From Petrosia ficiformis (taxonomy: Eukaryota > Porifera > Demospongiae > Haplosclerida > Petrosiidae), in NCBI GenBank assembly GCA_947044365.1, contig OX345642.1, forward strand, positions 3,099,598 through 3,163,597: DNA of 64,000 bases, read 5' to 3'. This document shows, piece by piece, positions 1 to 12,200 of the stretch. The first letter of the stretch is position 1. The number at the start of each line of letters is the position of its first letter. The notes below the pieces were generated by a model. That model searched no databases, had not been told where the DNA came from, and saw nothing but the letters and a program-made list of their open reading frames with translations. The translations under genes and the position numbers were made by a program.

Positions 1-259
1 AATATCATGTCTTGGGTTATATCCACATAAGCATACTTCACAGCAGGTAGTATATCTGTTATATTATACATCTCCTAATCATGCATGGTTTATAGATTAT
101 ATATAGAAACTTTCTCTTATTCCATTTGTGGACAAATACTCTTGTGTCTTGTCAACAAAAATATTACCATAATGATATTATATGAAACATCAAGTGTTGG
201 GATGTGTATATAATATAGTATATATAGGACACTTACTATGTTACTAATATATTACACAG
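1..259 (+). other. Intron of gene 1 (5' side cut by window)
   Basis: Non-coding sequence before the first visible exon of gene 1. It aligns almost base for base with 51951-52207, the intron before the Kunitz exon of gene 3, and more loosely with 34980-35221 in gene 2. It ends in an acceptor at 258-259. No exon is seen in it. Confidence 0.75.
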
Positions 260-427
260 AACCTGACCCTTGTACATTACCAATGGATCAAGGTATATGT
301 CTGGGTAATATTCAAAGATATTTCTATAATACTGTTACTCAACGTTGTGAGATATTCTTTTGGGGTGGTTGTCTTGGAAATGATAACAAATTCAACTCTC
401 TTCATGACTGTGAAGAAATGTGCAGTA
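260..427 (+). CDS. Gene 1 Kunitz/BPTI domain exon
   Basis: This phase 1-1 exon encodes one Kunitz domain. The six cysteines have the canonical spacing of 8, 15, 7, 12 and 3 residues between them. The position equivalent to BPTI P1 (after the second Cys) is Leu, so trypsin inhibition is unlikely. A chymotrypsin- or elastase-like target, or a purely structural role, fits better (inference). The same exon recurs at 35222-35389 and 52208-52375. Confidence 0.93.
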
Positions 428-2202
428 GTAAGTAACTATGTTATTTAAATTATTATATAATGTTATATTTACTTGTACTTGCCTAAAATCTGTTGACATT
501 CACAATGGCCTCAAAATTAGGATATGATGACTTTATAATAATTATTGTGTATAATAGGTTAATGTTGTAAGGGTGATACATGATTATACTATAACATCTC
601 AATAATGAAGCAATGGATTGAATCTTGACATGCACAAAATAGAATGGGAGGGATAATAATATGAAAATAGTGCAGATAAAAAGATTGGTTCTTCAAAGCT
701 AAAGTTTGTTTTGAGGTCACAATGTATGTGAATGACCTTTATTAAAAGCACATATGAATGCGCCTTAATTACTATGTAGTGAATGTTCATTAGGATATCA
801 ATTGTAGTTATACAAATCACTCATTTTTGTTAATTTTCATAGCTTGTCCACCGACCTGTACACCTGGATTTTGTGTTGCAAATAGAAAAGCTATCTGTAC
901 CATGTAAGTTTGAACACATATCACTGTGTATTTCATGAAATGCAAAGCAGAGCTAATAGTAATTAAGAACCTTCATACAGTATAGTTTAAGAATTTACTC
1001 ATAACCAATTTTAATACACGTTTATAATTGAAATATTCACTATTCAGTCCACAGTCTGTTACTGATAATGATTGTCCTGGAGGTTGTGTTATTTCCAATT
1101 GTCAAGCCTGTTATTACTCCTATATTCCTCTACCATTCCCTATACTGGATCCATCATGTCCTTCCTTCTGTATAAATGATGGAAATATTAATGAGGAGTG
1201 TTTGAATAGCTGGGGAAGGTGTGTACAAAGAGGATACTCAAGGACATACCCCAGAGTGAGTTTATTTATATTTTTGCTAAGAAATAATGCATACCTTGAT
1301 AAATGCTACATGTATTCCATGTTCATTGTAATTCTTATTTAACGTCCTTTAAGGTAGACATAGAAATCTCCAAACTTACTGATTTTTCTTGATAAACGTG
1401 CTTGTCACATCCCAATAGTTGTCAAAGTGTGGCCACATCCCTTCGGATATATAAGACTGACAGTTTTTTTTGCGAAGCAAAAAAAGTGGGGTGGTGGTGG
1501 GGTAATGGAACAAACCATCACAGAAAAAAAGAAAAAGATGGTCTCTGAAAGGTTTTGAGTAACTACTGATACAGAAGTCAAAGGTCAGCCCTTCTCTATC
1601 CAAGGGACAGAAATAGGGTTTCTTTAGCACCCTGCCATTCCAAAAACGTGCAGTATACACAGAAATGCAAATGTAGTTTTATATGGTTCTCTTTTGGAGA
1701 AATTTATATGTCTGTCTTAACTGTTTGGGAAAAAATAGTAAAATGTAGTGATGTGCGATACAACTAAATAATAGTATTGCGTATCGCTACCAAAAATATC
1801 ACGATACGATACAGTATGAAATAATATTGAAACACTTATAAAATGTAAATAAATGTCCTATTTGGATGTATTTGTCAAGAAATGGTAAAAGAAATCAATG
1901 AAAGTTATGCGCACTAGCTTGTTATAATTACTTTTAGGTATCAAATTAGAAAAACCATATTTACTAAACTGTCCATTCCAGTGTATCGATACACCCAAAA
2001 GCTAATATTGTATCACGATATTCAATGAAAATATCGATATTTCGATATATCGATACGTATCGCACATCACTAGTAAAATGGATTTTAGAAAATGTCAAAT
2101 GATACAGATACTAATATGTAACCTTTTTTCTCATAGCTACCAAGTAGTGCCAGGATTCCAGAAAATTACAATTGTTGGAGTCATCCATGTTCTCAAGACT
2201 GA
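260..2202 (+). CDS. Gene 1: 3' end of tandem family member (Kunitz plus Cys-rich tail), partial
   Basis: Four exons are visible: 260-427, 843-903, 1048-1255 and 2137-2202 (TGA at 2200-2202). Lengths and phases join cleanly: 1-1, 1-2, 2-0, 0-stop. They encode a Kunitz domain followed by a Cys-rich C-terminal region ending CSQD. There is no start codon because the gene enters from the left of the window. The order and sequence match the last four exons of gene 3 (52208-53993), so gene 1 is probably a copy of gene 3 rather than of gene 2, whose tail ends CSQ. No transmembrane segment or GPI signal is seen, which suggests a secreted product. The last intron carries a hAT-type MITE that gene 3 lacks. 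Confidence 0.85.
843..2202 (+). CDS. Gene 1 Cys-rich C-terminal exons
   Basis: Exon 843-903 encodes a short [10 protein letters not shown] segment and exon 1048-1255 a Cys-rich stretch with [16 protein letters not shown] and CPSFC motifs. Exon 2137-2202 encodes the final 21 residues, with two Cys. I do not recognise the family. The three exons are kept together in all three complete tails in the window, so they probably form one C-terminal module. Confidence 0.85.
1746..2072. mobile_element. hAT-type MITE in last intron of gene 1
   Basis: A 327-bp element has terminal inverted repeats TAGTGATGTGCGATAC and GTATCGCACATCACTA. It is flanked by a perfect 8-bp duplication GTAAAATG (1738-1745 and 2073-2080). 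An 8-bp target duplication is characteristic of the hAT superfamily. No transposase ORF is present, so it is non-autonomous. The corresponding intron of gene 3 (around 53865) lacks it, which gives an empty site. Confidence 0.9.
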
Positions 2203-3120
2203 ATGAATTAGTATAGCTATTGTGGTACTGTTTTTGTAGTTATCATAGTTATTGTAGTCAGTGTACTCAACTATATTCTTTTAGTGTTCTGAGTAGGTAG
2301 TGTATGCTAATTAGAAAGAAAGTTTGTTTGATTTTTTTTACTAAATTACAATCCTTTATTTTTTGTGTGTATGTATAATGTAGTTGACTTTCTTTATTGG
2401 TTTTCATGAGTACAATAATAATTATATCAACATTTTGTAAATATAGAATGGTAAGGGGAGGGTCAGTGATGCTTGTGATGTTGTTTATGTAATTGCTCAG
2501 CATTAATAAGGCTACTAGTGATCAACTGATCGTTCATACTCAAGTACCTATGTATATCATCAGTCTAAAACAGGATTTGCTGCATGTGGAGGAGTATGGT
2601 AACTATGACAACCATATTAGAAGAAATCCATAATACATATTTTATATATGCTAATTGGGTATAATTATGGACGAACAGTTGATTTTGGGTTAGCCACACT
2701 GATTCTGAGCCCTTCAAGAAATTGTGCAGAATAATGCTTGACATCCATATTTAGAGTTCCAAACCCACTCTCTACTTTGAAGGAGATATTTCTACACAAA
2801 CATTGACATACATTACACATGCATTTAAAGGTGGAGGCAAGCAACCACTGGTGTACCAATGTACATGTTTACATGTGCATAATAGGTAATTAACATGTTT
2901 AGGCCTCCAAAGTAAATTCTAATTAAATATATCTTTGGTAATATTTCAAGTATTACATTAGTTATGCAGTGCCTCCACTAATCTCCTATAATTATAGTGT
3001 AACTTGCAATAATCAATCTCAGAGAGATTGTGAATTATTCATTATATAATTATTATGGTTAATTAATTAGTATTCATTTTCCATTGGTTATAACTCCTGA
3101 ATAATTTCAGGAGAGCAACC
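2203..3120 (+). other. Intergenic region, gene 1 to gene 2
   Basis: This 918-bp spacer between the TGA of gene 1 and the ATG of gene 2 should hold the 3'UTR of gene 1 and the promoter of gene 2. It is closely repeated at 53994-54914 between genes 3 and 4, with small indels. A CCAAT-type inverted box (ATTGG) lies about 35 bp before the ATG and a perfect hairpin lies just upstream of it. No coding sequence or clear canonical AATAAA was found. Confidence 0.6.
3094..3113 (+). promoter_or_regulatory. Perfect hairpin just before gene 2 start codon
   Basis: CTCCTGAATAATTTCAGGAG is an 8-bp perfect inverted repeat around a TAAT loop, ending 7 bp before the ATG at 3121. The identical sequence precedes gene 4 at 54888-54907. 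It could be a dyad binding site or a 5'UTR hairpin near the initiation codon. Function is inferred from position and conservation between the two copies only, which are recent duplicates. Confidence 0.45.
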
Positions 3121-3202
3121 ATGAAGGTAGTAGACTGTGTAATTCTGATACTTCTGTATCAGTTGCAGTTGAATCTTGCACAAGTGGATCTAGAAAGATT
3201 TG
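3121..3202 (+). CDS. Gene 2 exon 1: signal peptide
   Basis: The ATG at 3121 opens a short exon with a hydrophobic core ([15 protein letters not shown]), followed by QVDLERF and a GT donor at 3203 in phase 1. This is a typical secretory signal, with likely cleavage near LA-Q. It is the only ATG-led exon in frame with the SMB exon, and gene 4 has the same start with a single V-to-I change. A TAA lies in the intron, so the exon cannot simply read through. Confidence 0.88.
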
Positions 3203-6200
3203 GTTAATATTAGACTGTCTGGTGTTTAAATGTTATAATAATTTACTATATTGTTCTATTTAGGTTCTTGCATTGAGAATGGACTCACTGAGTGTTGTCT
3301 GGACAGGTGTCAAGGTGGAGTTAGTGGAAGTTGTTACTGTGATAAAATGTGTCTTACTACTAATGATTGCTGCAGAGATATTTACCAACTGGATGTCTGT
3401 GGAGACAGTGAGTTTATTGATTGAACACTGTGAATAATTATACACTGCTACATAATACCCTATTCATCACAAGCAGTTATATTAACTCGCCCTATACCTA
3501 ATGTGCCACCATCCTTGCTTTATAATTTCATAATAATTTTAATTTATCCAGTGTTCTCCATAGGAAATAAAGTAGAGTGGTGCAGTGTCATATAAAGAGA
3601 ACACAGCTGTATATCTGTATGGGCATATTTATATTCAGTAACGCATCATTGATGCAAATTATTTTCCTAGTAGTCACATTAATTTTTGTATCATCACAAG
3701 TCATTTCACATCTATAATATTATATAGCTATAGATACTTCGGGTTCCATTAGTAGTTACATAAAATTTTCTATTCATTCGCCATAATATTATAGTTATAG
3801 GAACAGAATGTACTTCAGGTTCTGTAAGACTTGTTGGAGGATTAAGACCATATGAAGGACTAGTGGAAGTATGTATATTTCAGTCATGGCATCCAGTGTG
3901 TAACACCTCATTCTCATATCCTGAAGCTCTTGTGACTTGTAATCAGCTTGGATATACAGCTACATTAGGTAATAAATATTATGTGTTTAATTAATTAAGT
4001 GATATGTTCATGATTTTCATTTCAGATTCTCATATAAACACACCCCAGCTTCTTGATAATACTACTAGTAGTCTAAGTACAACAGCTTATGGATCAATTT
4101 GTATTGATAATGAAACTCGCTTGACTGAATGTCTAGTTGATTTTATTTATTGTGTACCTGATGGTGAACAAGCAACAGTGAAATGTATTCCTATAGGTAG
4201 GTATTGTTGAAAGTCCTGAATGATTGGGTAGTGTAATAGTCATTGTTCTATGTTTGTTCTAGGTCAGTACATTTTATGATGCAACAATATCAAATTTTTA
4301 AAACTGCTAATGTAGTTAAAAAATATACTATTTGGGAACTAACATGGTTACCTATGCTTGCATATAGAAAATGTAAATTATGAATATTAACTTTTCCTTG
4401 TTCACTAAAATAGAAGTTTGTGATCCACCTTGTGTCAATGGTGTCTGTGAAGAAAACAATCATTGTCATTGCATGACTGGATGGACTGGAATTACTTGTG
4501 ATAATGGTATAGTACTACTGAATCACATTATACATTATATATCTATAATAATCTTATCTTATCTGTAGCCATTTGTACTCCAGATTGTGTCAATGGAGAA
4601 TGTATTGAACCAAATATTTGTGATTGTGATCCTGGATGGACTGGAGTCAGATGTAGAGAAGGTTAATAGTTATGATAGTAATTATTGCAATTACATTATA
4701 CTATTAATTAATTAACACAGATATTGACGAGTGCTTTGATAATATAGCAATGTGTAGTGATGGATGTAACAATACACTGGGCTCATTTCATTGCTACTGT
4801 GACATTGAAGGTTATATGATAGATTCAGATGACAGAACTTGTGTAGGTAAGTATTGTAAGTAACAAAATGATGTTTTTTAATCTGTGTTTGTAATTGATA
4901 AAACCAGAATGTTACTATTCTTTGTGAAACTCAATGATAATGTTGTATTATCATCCCCACTTGTAATAATTTTGATAGTTTCACAGTATTCTTTTAATGT
5001 TTTTACTAGTGTGGTTTTGTTTGACAAATTATACAGAATAGATAGCTAGGTTACTGTCTCCTATTTTCATGGTAGTCTAATTATCTCTAGAATAAGTAAT
5101 ATAGAAAGTCACTAAAATTATATATTTTCTGACACAACAGATGTATATTAATTGTTGTGTAATCTGTACTTAATTTATTGTATGCACAATGTTGCTTACT
5201 CTAACTCTGTAAGTACACTAAACCCACTTGCCGAATACACACTTCAAAGGGTTCATCCACTCTAAATCTAATGATGTTTACTATGAGGTTAATTAAAGAT
5301 ACCAGTATAGTGACAACAGGTGTAGGACAAAGTTTATGTCAATATAAAATAATGGATGTGAACAGTTTTAAGTCATCTCATTATTTGTATTAGCTAAGAA
5401 AGGAATTTAATAGCTTCATTAATTCTTTTACAGTACAGTTTTTATGCATATACAATCATGCTGTTTGCACTATTATTAAGGTGGGTCTCTGAAAGGCTTC
5501 TAACCTCTTCATGGGAAAGCATTAGGCTACAAAACTGACAATGAAACTTTCTTGTTACTTCCAGGGAAGGAACTTGCAGCCAATTTTGTCATTTCTTCCA
5601 AGTAAAAAATATCCACAACATTCAAAACTAAGCTTCCCAAACTTGGAGGGCAAAGGCAACCAAGTAGAGGCTATAAACTGCATATGCATTTCTGCATAAG
5701 GGTGGTGGTTTTCAAATGGCAACATTGGCAAGGAGTTAACCCTTAGAGGACTGATGTCACATATATGTGGTTCGCCGTCTGTTCCTAGCTACATGAAGCT
5801 GTCCAAATGGTTGTAATTGGCGTCAGCTACAAGCTGATGAACGTGGGTAAAAAAGTTGATGGTTTTTCGGCCGCCCTTTGGTCTAAATAACAATCATGGG
5901 GGGTGTCCCCCCGTTAATGCGGTGGTTCGAAGGGGGCACAGCCCCCTCGCTGGTGACGAATTTTCCATTTTTTGACCCCGCCCATGCACTCTGGTGGGTA
6001 CCTGAGGCATTTTCCTTGCTGTGAAACCTGAAATCGTGGGTGTAGCTGGTGCCAACATGCAGTGGGGTCATTTTGTTAGCCCCAGTTCCAGTCAAAAGAG
6101 GGAGAGCACTGCATTTGATTTGATCCTACGAAGCGCTTGGGGACTTTCGAGTCCCGGTAAGCAAGTTGGTGGAAGTAGTAGTCCATGTCAGAAAAGGAGC

Positions 6201-9200
6201 CAAGTTTGGGGTAGAGAAAGTGAACGGTGGCCACATTATATGCAATAGAGTCGCCAGTGTTGGAAATGGGAAGAGTTTTGAAAAACAGGCTCAGTCCTCT
6301 AAGGGTTAAACAAACCTTATGTCTACCCATTGGATAAAACAGGACTGACCTTTGAACTGCCAGATACTTCTCTGCACAAGGGGGCAACTGGAGACGAGAC
6401 TAGTGTTGTATGCAAGACTCACTGACTCAGTCAATTAAGGTGGTACTAGGGAGTGGGCGGATGCGACTCCAATCAGTTTCAAAATAGAATATTATATAAT
6501 ATGACTCTAACCTGGTGTAATGGCAACCTTCATATCTTCTAATCACCTTTATAGGGTCCTGGAATTGATAAAACATATATAAAATGTCCATTTTTGCCAT
6601 CTTAATAAGTACAAAACGGAGAAAGCCACGCCCACCAATCATGGCGTGCACCAAGTACAATGCATTTAGAGAAAACAAATAGAGCCGTTTTCTGGAAATT
6701 CATTTTACTTTTATAGTTACAAGAGGCTGAAGAAAGCTGAATTCTGTAGCTTTTCACTGAAACCATAAAATTTACCTTTCTAGACACTACCAAACTCCGA
6801 TCTTTCTCAGAGAGCAACTACAGTTACCCCGCCATTGTTTCCCACCCACCGCCCCCTCCACCACCCGTGGGCCGTGTTTAGCTTTGTTTCTGAAAATAAA
6901 CTATCAGTCAAAACATTTAGGCCCAATAATTATACCCCCGGGTGGGTGTGGCTTCCAAAAAATACAGAATGGAACCAGATTGTATGCAGCAAGAAGCTTG
7001 CAAGACTAGAAACTGATTGAAGTAGCATCCGCCCACGGAAAAGACTACAACCTTAATGGGTGTAGCAAAATGCATACTTCTCCACATTAACATAATCAGT
7101 GATAAGAAATACTTTAGCTCTTCTCCATAAAATCTTTTTTGTTAAATAATATACATAGACATCAAGCAATTGTTGAAAGATATTTTCATGCAGCACCATT
7201 CATATTATTCCCTTTTTCCAGATATCAATGAATGTGACACAGACAATGGAGGGTGTTCTCATTTTTGTAACAATACTGATGGAAGCTACTTCTGTTCATG
7301 TCCAGTGGGTTATGAATTAAATGGAACATTTATATGTCAAGGTATCTTTTAATAACACATTTACTATAGATTTGTAATGGGGGTAATTGTGGTCACTATA
7401 GGCCTTTGTGAATAGTGTACCATCCTGCCAAACCCTCCACAAACCAAATTAGACTAATGCTATATAGACCACACCCAAACAATAATTCTAGGAATGGTGG
7501 GACAAGGATTGGGGGGTTTCATCCCCCCTTGAAAACGTCTTTCAACCTTCAAGACTAGAGAAACATTGTATAAAACATGTAGATAATGTCACCTGACGTG
7601 TATACACATTACATAGAATTTCATTTAAGCTTTTTATTGCATGTATCCTTAAAGTTTTGAAATCATCATGACAACCATTTTCTGGAGGCTCCAGTGTTGC
7701 CAACTGTTCACATAGAAGACTACTGTAAAGCAGTCAAAATGCTGGTTTCTTTTTGTAATACATAGTTGTTTTCTGACTAGTAATTAAATTAACTCTACTT
7801 TCATTTTCAATGCATGCATTGTTCATATGATAAAACTCTGTCCTCCTAATGGGTTTTGGTAAAAGTATACATTACACCAGCCTATCTGGTGATTTTGACT
7901 AGCTATTTAAGAGCTTGTAAGTCCAATGTTTTCAATTAGCTACAACATTATTGTGTTGTAATTAGTATAAGAAATATGAAACTTTCTTTTCATTTCATTT
8001 TATATTCATCACTTCAGATATTAATGAATGTAACCGTGCTTTACTTTGTGAACAAGTATGTATCAATACTGACGGGGGTTATTATTGTGACTGTCTGGAA
8101 GGATATAGACTGGGGAATGATAACAACTCATGTATAGGTTAGTAATTGCCAAGCACCTTAGTGCAAGACAACTAATCCAGGAATGTAGTGACATCTCAGC
8201 CTTAGTTTATATATATATATATATAATATATATGTGGTTTGGTCATATAGAAATGCAATAATTAAACACACGACTACAGACATGTTCAATCAGTGTGACC
8301 ACGTATCTGGTAATATGGAGGATGAGCATCACAACTATAGAAGAACCTGTCTGCTCGACTATAAATGAACTTGTTAGCTCGATGATTGAGGAACCTACAC
8401 AACGTGCTTGACGCCTAGCTAGTAAAATAAAACAAAAAGAGAAATATGAGCAGTTTGATTTTCTCTTGTTCATCGGAGATAGATATTTTGTACAATGCCG
8501 TGGATATTGGTATCATCACAAGGATTACATGATTTGTTTGTTTGGACAGGGCTATGTCCCCTCCCTCATTATTATGGACTGAAATGATTGTTATCCTACC
8601 CCTACAGAAATAAATGAATGTCTAGAAGGTCTTCATAATTGTTCTACTGAAACAGAGCTCTGTATTAACACTTTTGGAAGCTTTGAATGTCAATGTATTA
8701 GAGGATACATAGAGGAGAATAAGATGTGTAATGGTATGTACAAATGAATATTGTAAATTGTTTTAGATAAGGTCTTCCATTAATTTTAGATATCAATGAA
8801 TGTGATGAACTCAATGGAGGTTGTTCTCACTATTGTAATAATACTGATGGAAGTTATTATTGTTCATGTCCAGTGGGTTATGAATTAGTTGATGAACTAC
8901 TCTGTAAAGGTAAATTAAACCTTAGCATACTAAAGGATTAGTGAAGTTAGCTTGTAGTATGGTTAGCAAAGACATAGTAATATTAGACATTATGAGATTT
9001 TAAACTATAGTGTGACAAGCCATAAAGTGCCAAAATTTGAATTTCCCGCCGCTGTACTATCTTTTCATATATAAACCTTTCTTTCTGAAGGGTTTTGTGT
9101 ATGTTTATAGATATACTTGTGTCCCATACACAAGATTGGTCAAAAATTGGTTTGTCGTGTAAAAATTGTGTACTCAAGCTACAGACCATCAAGAAGAAAG

Positions 9201-12200
9201 CAGTTCTTGGATACTAAACTGTAACTAATAGCTGTCGAAAAACATATGCAACAACCTTTAAAGAAGAGTATAAAAACAAAAATTATATATAATAGTTTAG
9301 AAATGAGACGACTTTAGCATCAGCAATAAATACAAGTCAATCATATGGATATTTCACTATATATCTTGTTCCAATAGAACAGTTGAATACTTATATTTTA
9401 TCACTTCTCTCAGATAATGATGAGTGCTCTAACAGCTCCCTAAATGACTGTGGTCATACTTGTATAAACGCTTTTAGAAGTTTCATGTGTCAATATAGAG
9501 ATGGCTATGCACTTACAAATAATACCTGTGTTGGTGAGTTAGTGAAAGTGCAAAGTATGCACCAAACAAAAACGTTTTAGTACTATATTCATTGTAATTA
9601 AAATAAAATGTATGCCACATAACTATAAACAAACCATGACATGAATAATTCCCTTTGATGTTAGACACTCTAAGTATTTAGTATAAATGCCGCTTTCACA
9701 GGGATTTATTTGTATAAACACCCAGTTTGTATAGAAGAAACCACAAACACATCTTAGACAACCTAAATTTTGTGCAGTGTCATCATTGTGGGGTTCACTC
9801 AATTTGGCGGTAATTCGACTATGATAAATAAACTCAGCAAAATTATCTATGAATATGGTTTATAATAGTTATACACCTATTTGTCGGGATTCATGTTATT
9901 TAGCATCTCTTGGTGTTATAGACTCCAAATGTCTGGAGCCGAACATATTGAACCATTATGTATTCCATTGTTCATTTGTACAATAGTCATTGTTGATTAC
10001 TTGTTATATGTATAGACACAATTCTATTCACCTGTATATATATAAGTAAGGTTATACTTTTTATTTGTTGATGAGATCCAATTCTGAATACACTATAGTC
10101 TTGAGTTATAACAGAATTTTTGGCGACGAGGATAAAGAATGACTACATTTGGCATATCCCTTGAGGATTGGAGTTCATATACCGAACATTTGGATCATTA
10201 CATGTTAGCAAATGATGTCACCGATCCTGGCAAAAAACGATCTATACTCCTCAGCACCTGTGGAGCAACGACTTACAAACTCATCAGGAATCTTACTCCA
10301 CCTGATCTTCCGATTTCTAAAACATACAAAGAAATTGTAGATCTGGTTCAAGCTCACTACCAGCCTAAACCATCAGTAATGATTGAAAGATTAAAGTTTA
10401 ATTGGAAAATTCGTCGAAACAGGAGAGTCGGTATCTACCTTCATGACTGAACTAAGACAGTCATCTCAGCACTGTGATTTTGTAGAGAGCCTAAATGATA
10501 TGTTGAGGGACAGATTGGTTTGTGGAATAAATGAGTCGAATCCAGAGACGGTTGCTCTAGAAGGCTTTTGACCTAGCCCTAGCTATGGAAATAGCTGACA
10601 AAGATACTCAAGATATGCAGAAAGCTACTCATTTTCAACACTCAGATGTACATGTGTTGCAGAAATCTAGTCTAAAGAAAAAGTCATTTCCAGTCTCAAG
10701 CAGAAGCTCCTCTGTAACAGGATCTCATTGCTATCGATTTGCCACTATTGTCACAAAAAGGGACACATCTCTAAAGTTTGTAGATCTAAAAGGAATCAAA
10801 AGATACAAGGAAGGTTACCCCAAAAGGCTAACCTCACTCACACATCTTCAGTTTCAGAAACTGAAGAAAGTTCTTATTCTACATTCCAGAATTTATGGAA
10901 TCAGACACCCACATTGAAGAAATCTCACATGAAGCTTCAAACATACACGGGAGAAAGAATAAATGTCCTAGGAAGTGTCAGAACAGCCGTTTCTTATAAA
11001 GGACAAGAGGAAGACCTCCCTTTATTAGTCGTTGAAGGCCATGGACCTTCTCTAATAGGCCGCAATTAAACCTCCTTCACTCAGGATCCACAATAACCAA
11101 GTCTCCGCTGCTGATCTTTATCTTCCTAGAAAAGAAGATCTCTTTGCATCTTTGTCAGGGGGAAAACACTTCTCGAAAACTCCCCTGATATAGCAAAGTT
11201 TAACAGAGTTTATAGAATTCAATGACAACACAATAGAACTAACAACAGAACTAAAAGTACAATAATCACTGACTGGTTTATATATACATTGACTAGTTCT
11301 AGAATATTCTACTTCTAGAATCAACTAAACACATGACATTATACAAGATAAAACAAGCCTATTCACACATACTTAGGTTACAATAAGGTGAGTAAATTAA
11401 CACAATACAACAGTCAATGATGACAGTCAAGAGTGTATCCCCAACACTCCTCCTCACTCGCAGACTGACAGATCTTTAATTCCTGCCATGTTTCGTAGCT
11501 TGATAAACTTCGTGGTACTCAGTCCTTTTGTGAATATGTCTGCAATCATGTCGTCTGTTCTACAGTATCTTAATTCGATGAGATTGCTGCTAACTTGTTC
11601 TCGAATAAAATGGTACTTGATGGATATATGCTTGGATCTCCCATGGTACTGAGGATTCTTTGCCATCTTTATTGCAGCTTGGTTATCCTCGAAAATTACT
11701 GTTGGATTTGACAGTTCACTGTTAAGATCTTTGCAAAGTTCTCTCAACCATACCGCTTCCTGAGCTGCACTGGAGAGAGCCATGTACTCAGCTTCAGCCG
11801 TTGACAAAGCTACACAGGACTGCTTCTTACTCCTCCAGCTCACAATTGTGCCACCAATTTCAAAACAATAGCCAGAAGTAGATCTGAAGTCTTTAACATC
11901 TCCTCCCCAGTCAGCATCTGAGAAGCCAATAAGCTCATTTGAACTGCTTTTCTTGTACAGCAAACCAAGGTTGGTTGTTCCTCTCAAGTATCGAAATATC
12001 CGTTTCACTGCCATCCAATGCTGCTTTGTGGGGTTGGAACTGAAACGAGCAACACTATTAACTGCATATGCAATATCAGGGCGGGTCTTGGTAGATAGAT
12101 AAAGTAGGCTACCCACAGCAGATTGATACAAAACAGGGTCAATGAACTCACTGTCTGTAGCAGCTTTCACTAGCTTAGTACCAACATCAACAGGAGTACT

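Larger units (their letters stand above)
4847..7221 (+). other. Gene 2 intron holding two TTAA-flanked MITEs
   Basis: A 2.4-kb intron between EGF 3 and EGF 4. Most of it aligns with 56620-57841 of gene 4. The size difference is largely two insertions (5750-6305 and 6439-7052). The remainder is AT-rich and shows no coding exon. Confidence 0.75.

Noticed and set aside
5883..6387. Overlapping frames of 70-103 codons on both strands
   Set aside because: They lie mainly within the TTAA-flanked MITE and run across its edge; no protein similarity recognised.
8243..8473. Minus-strand frame of 76 codons, repeated at 59002-59232
   Set aside because: It lies in an intron that is duplicated as a whole; no domain, and conservation reflects the recent duplication.
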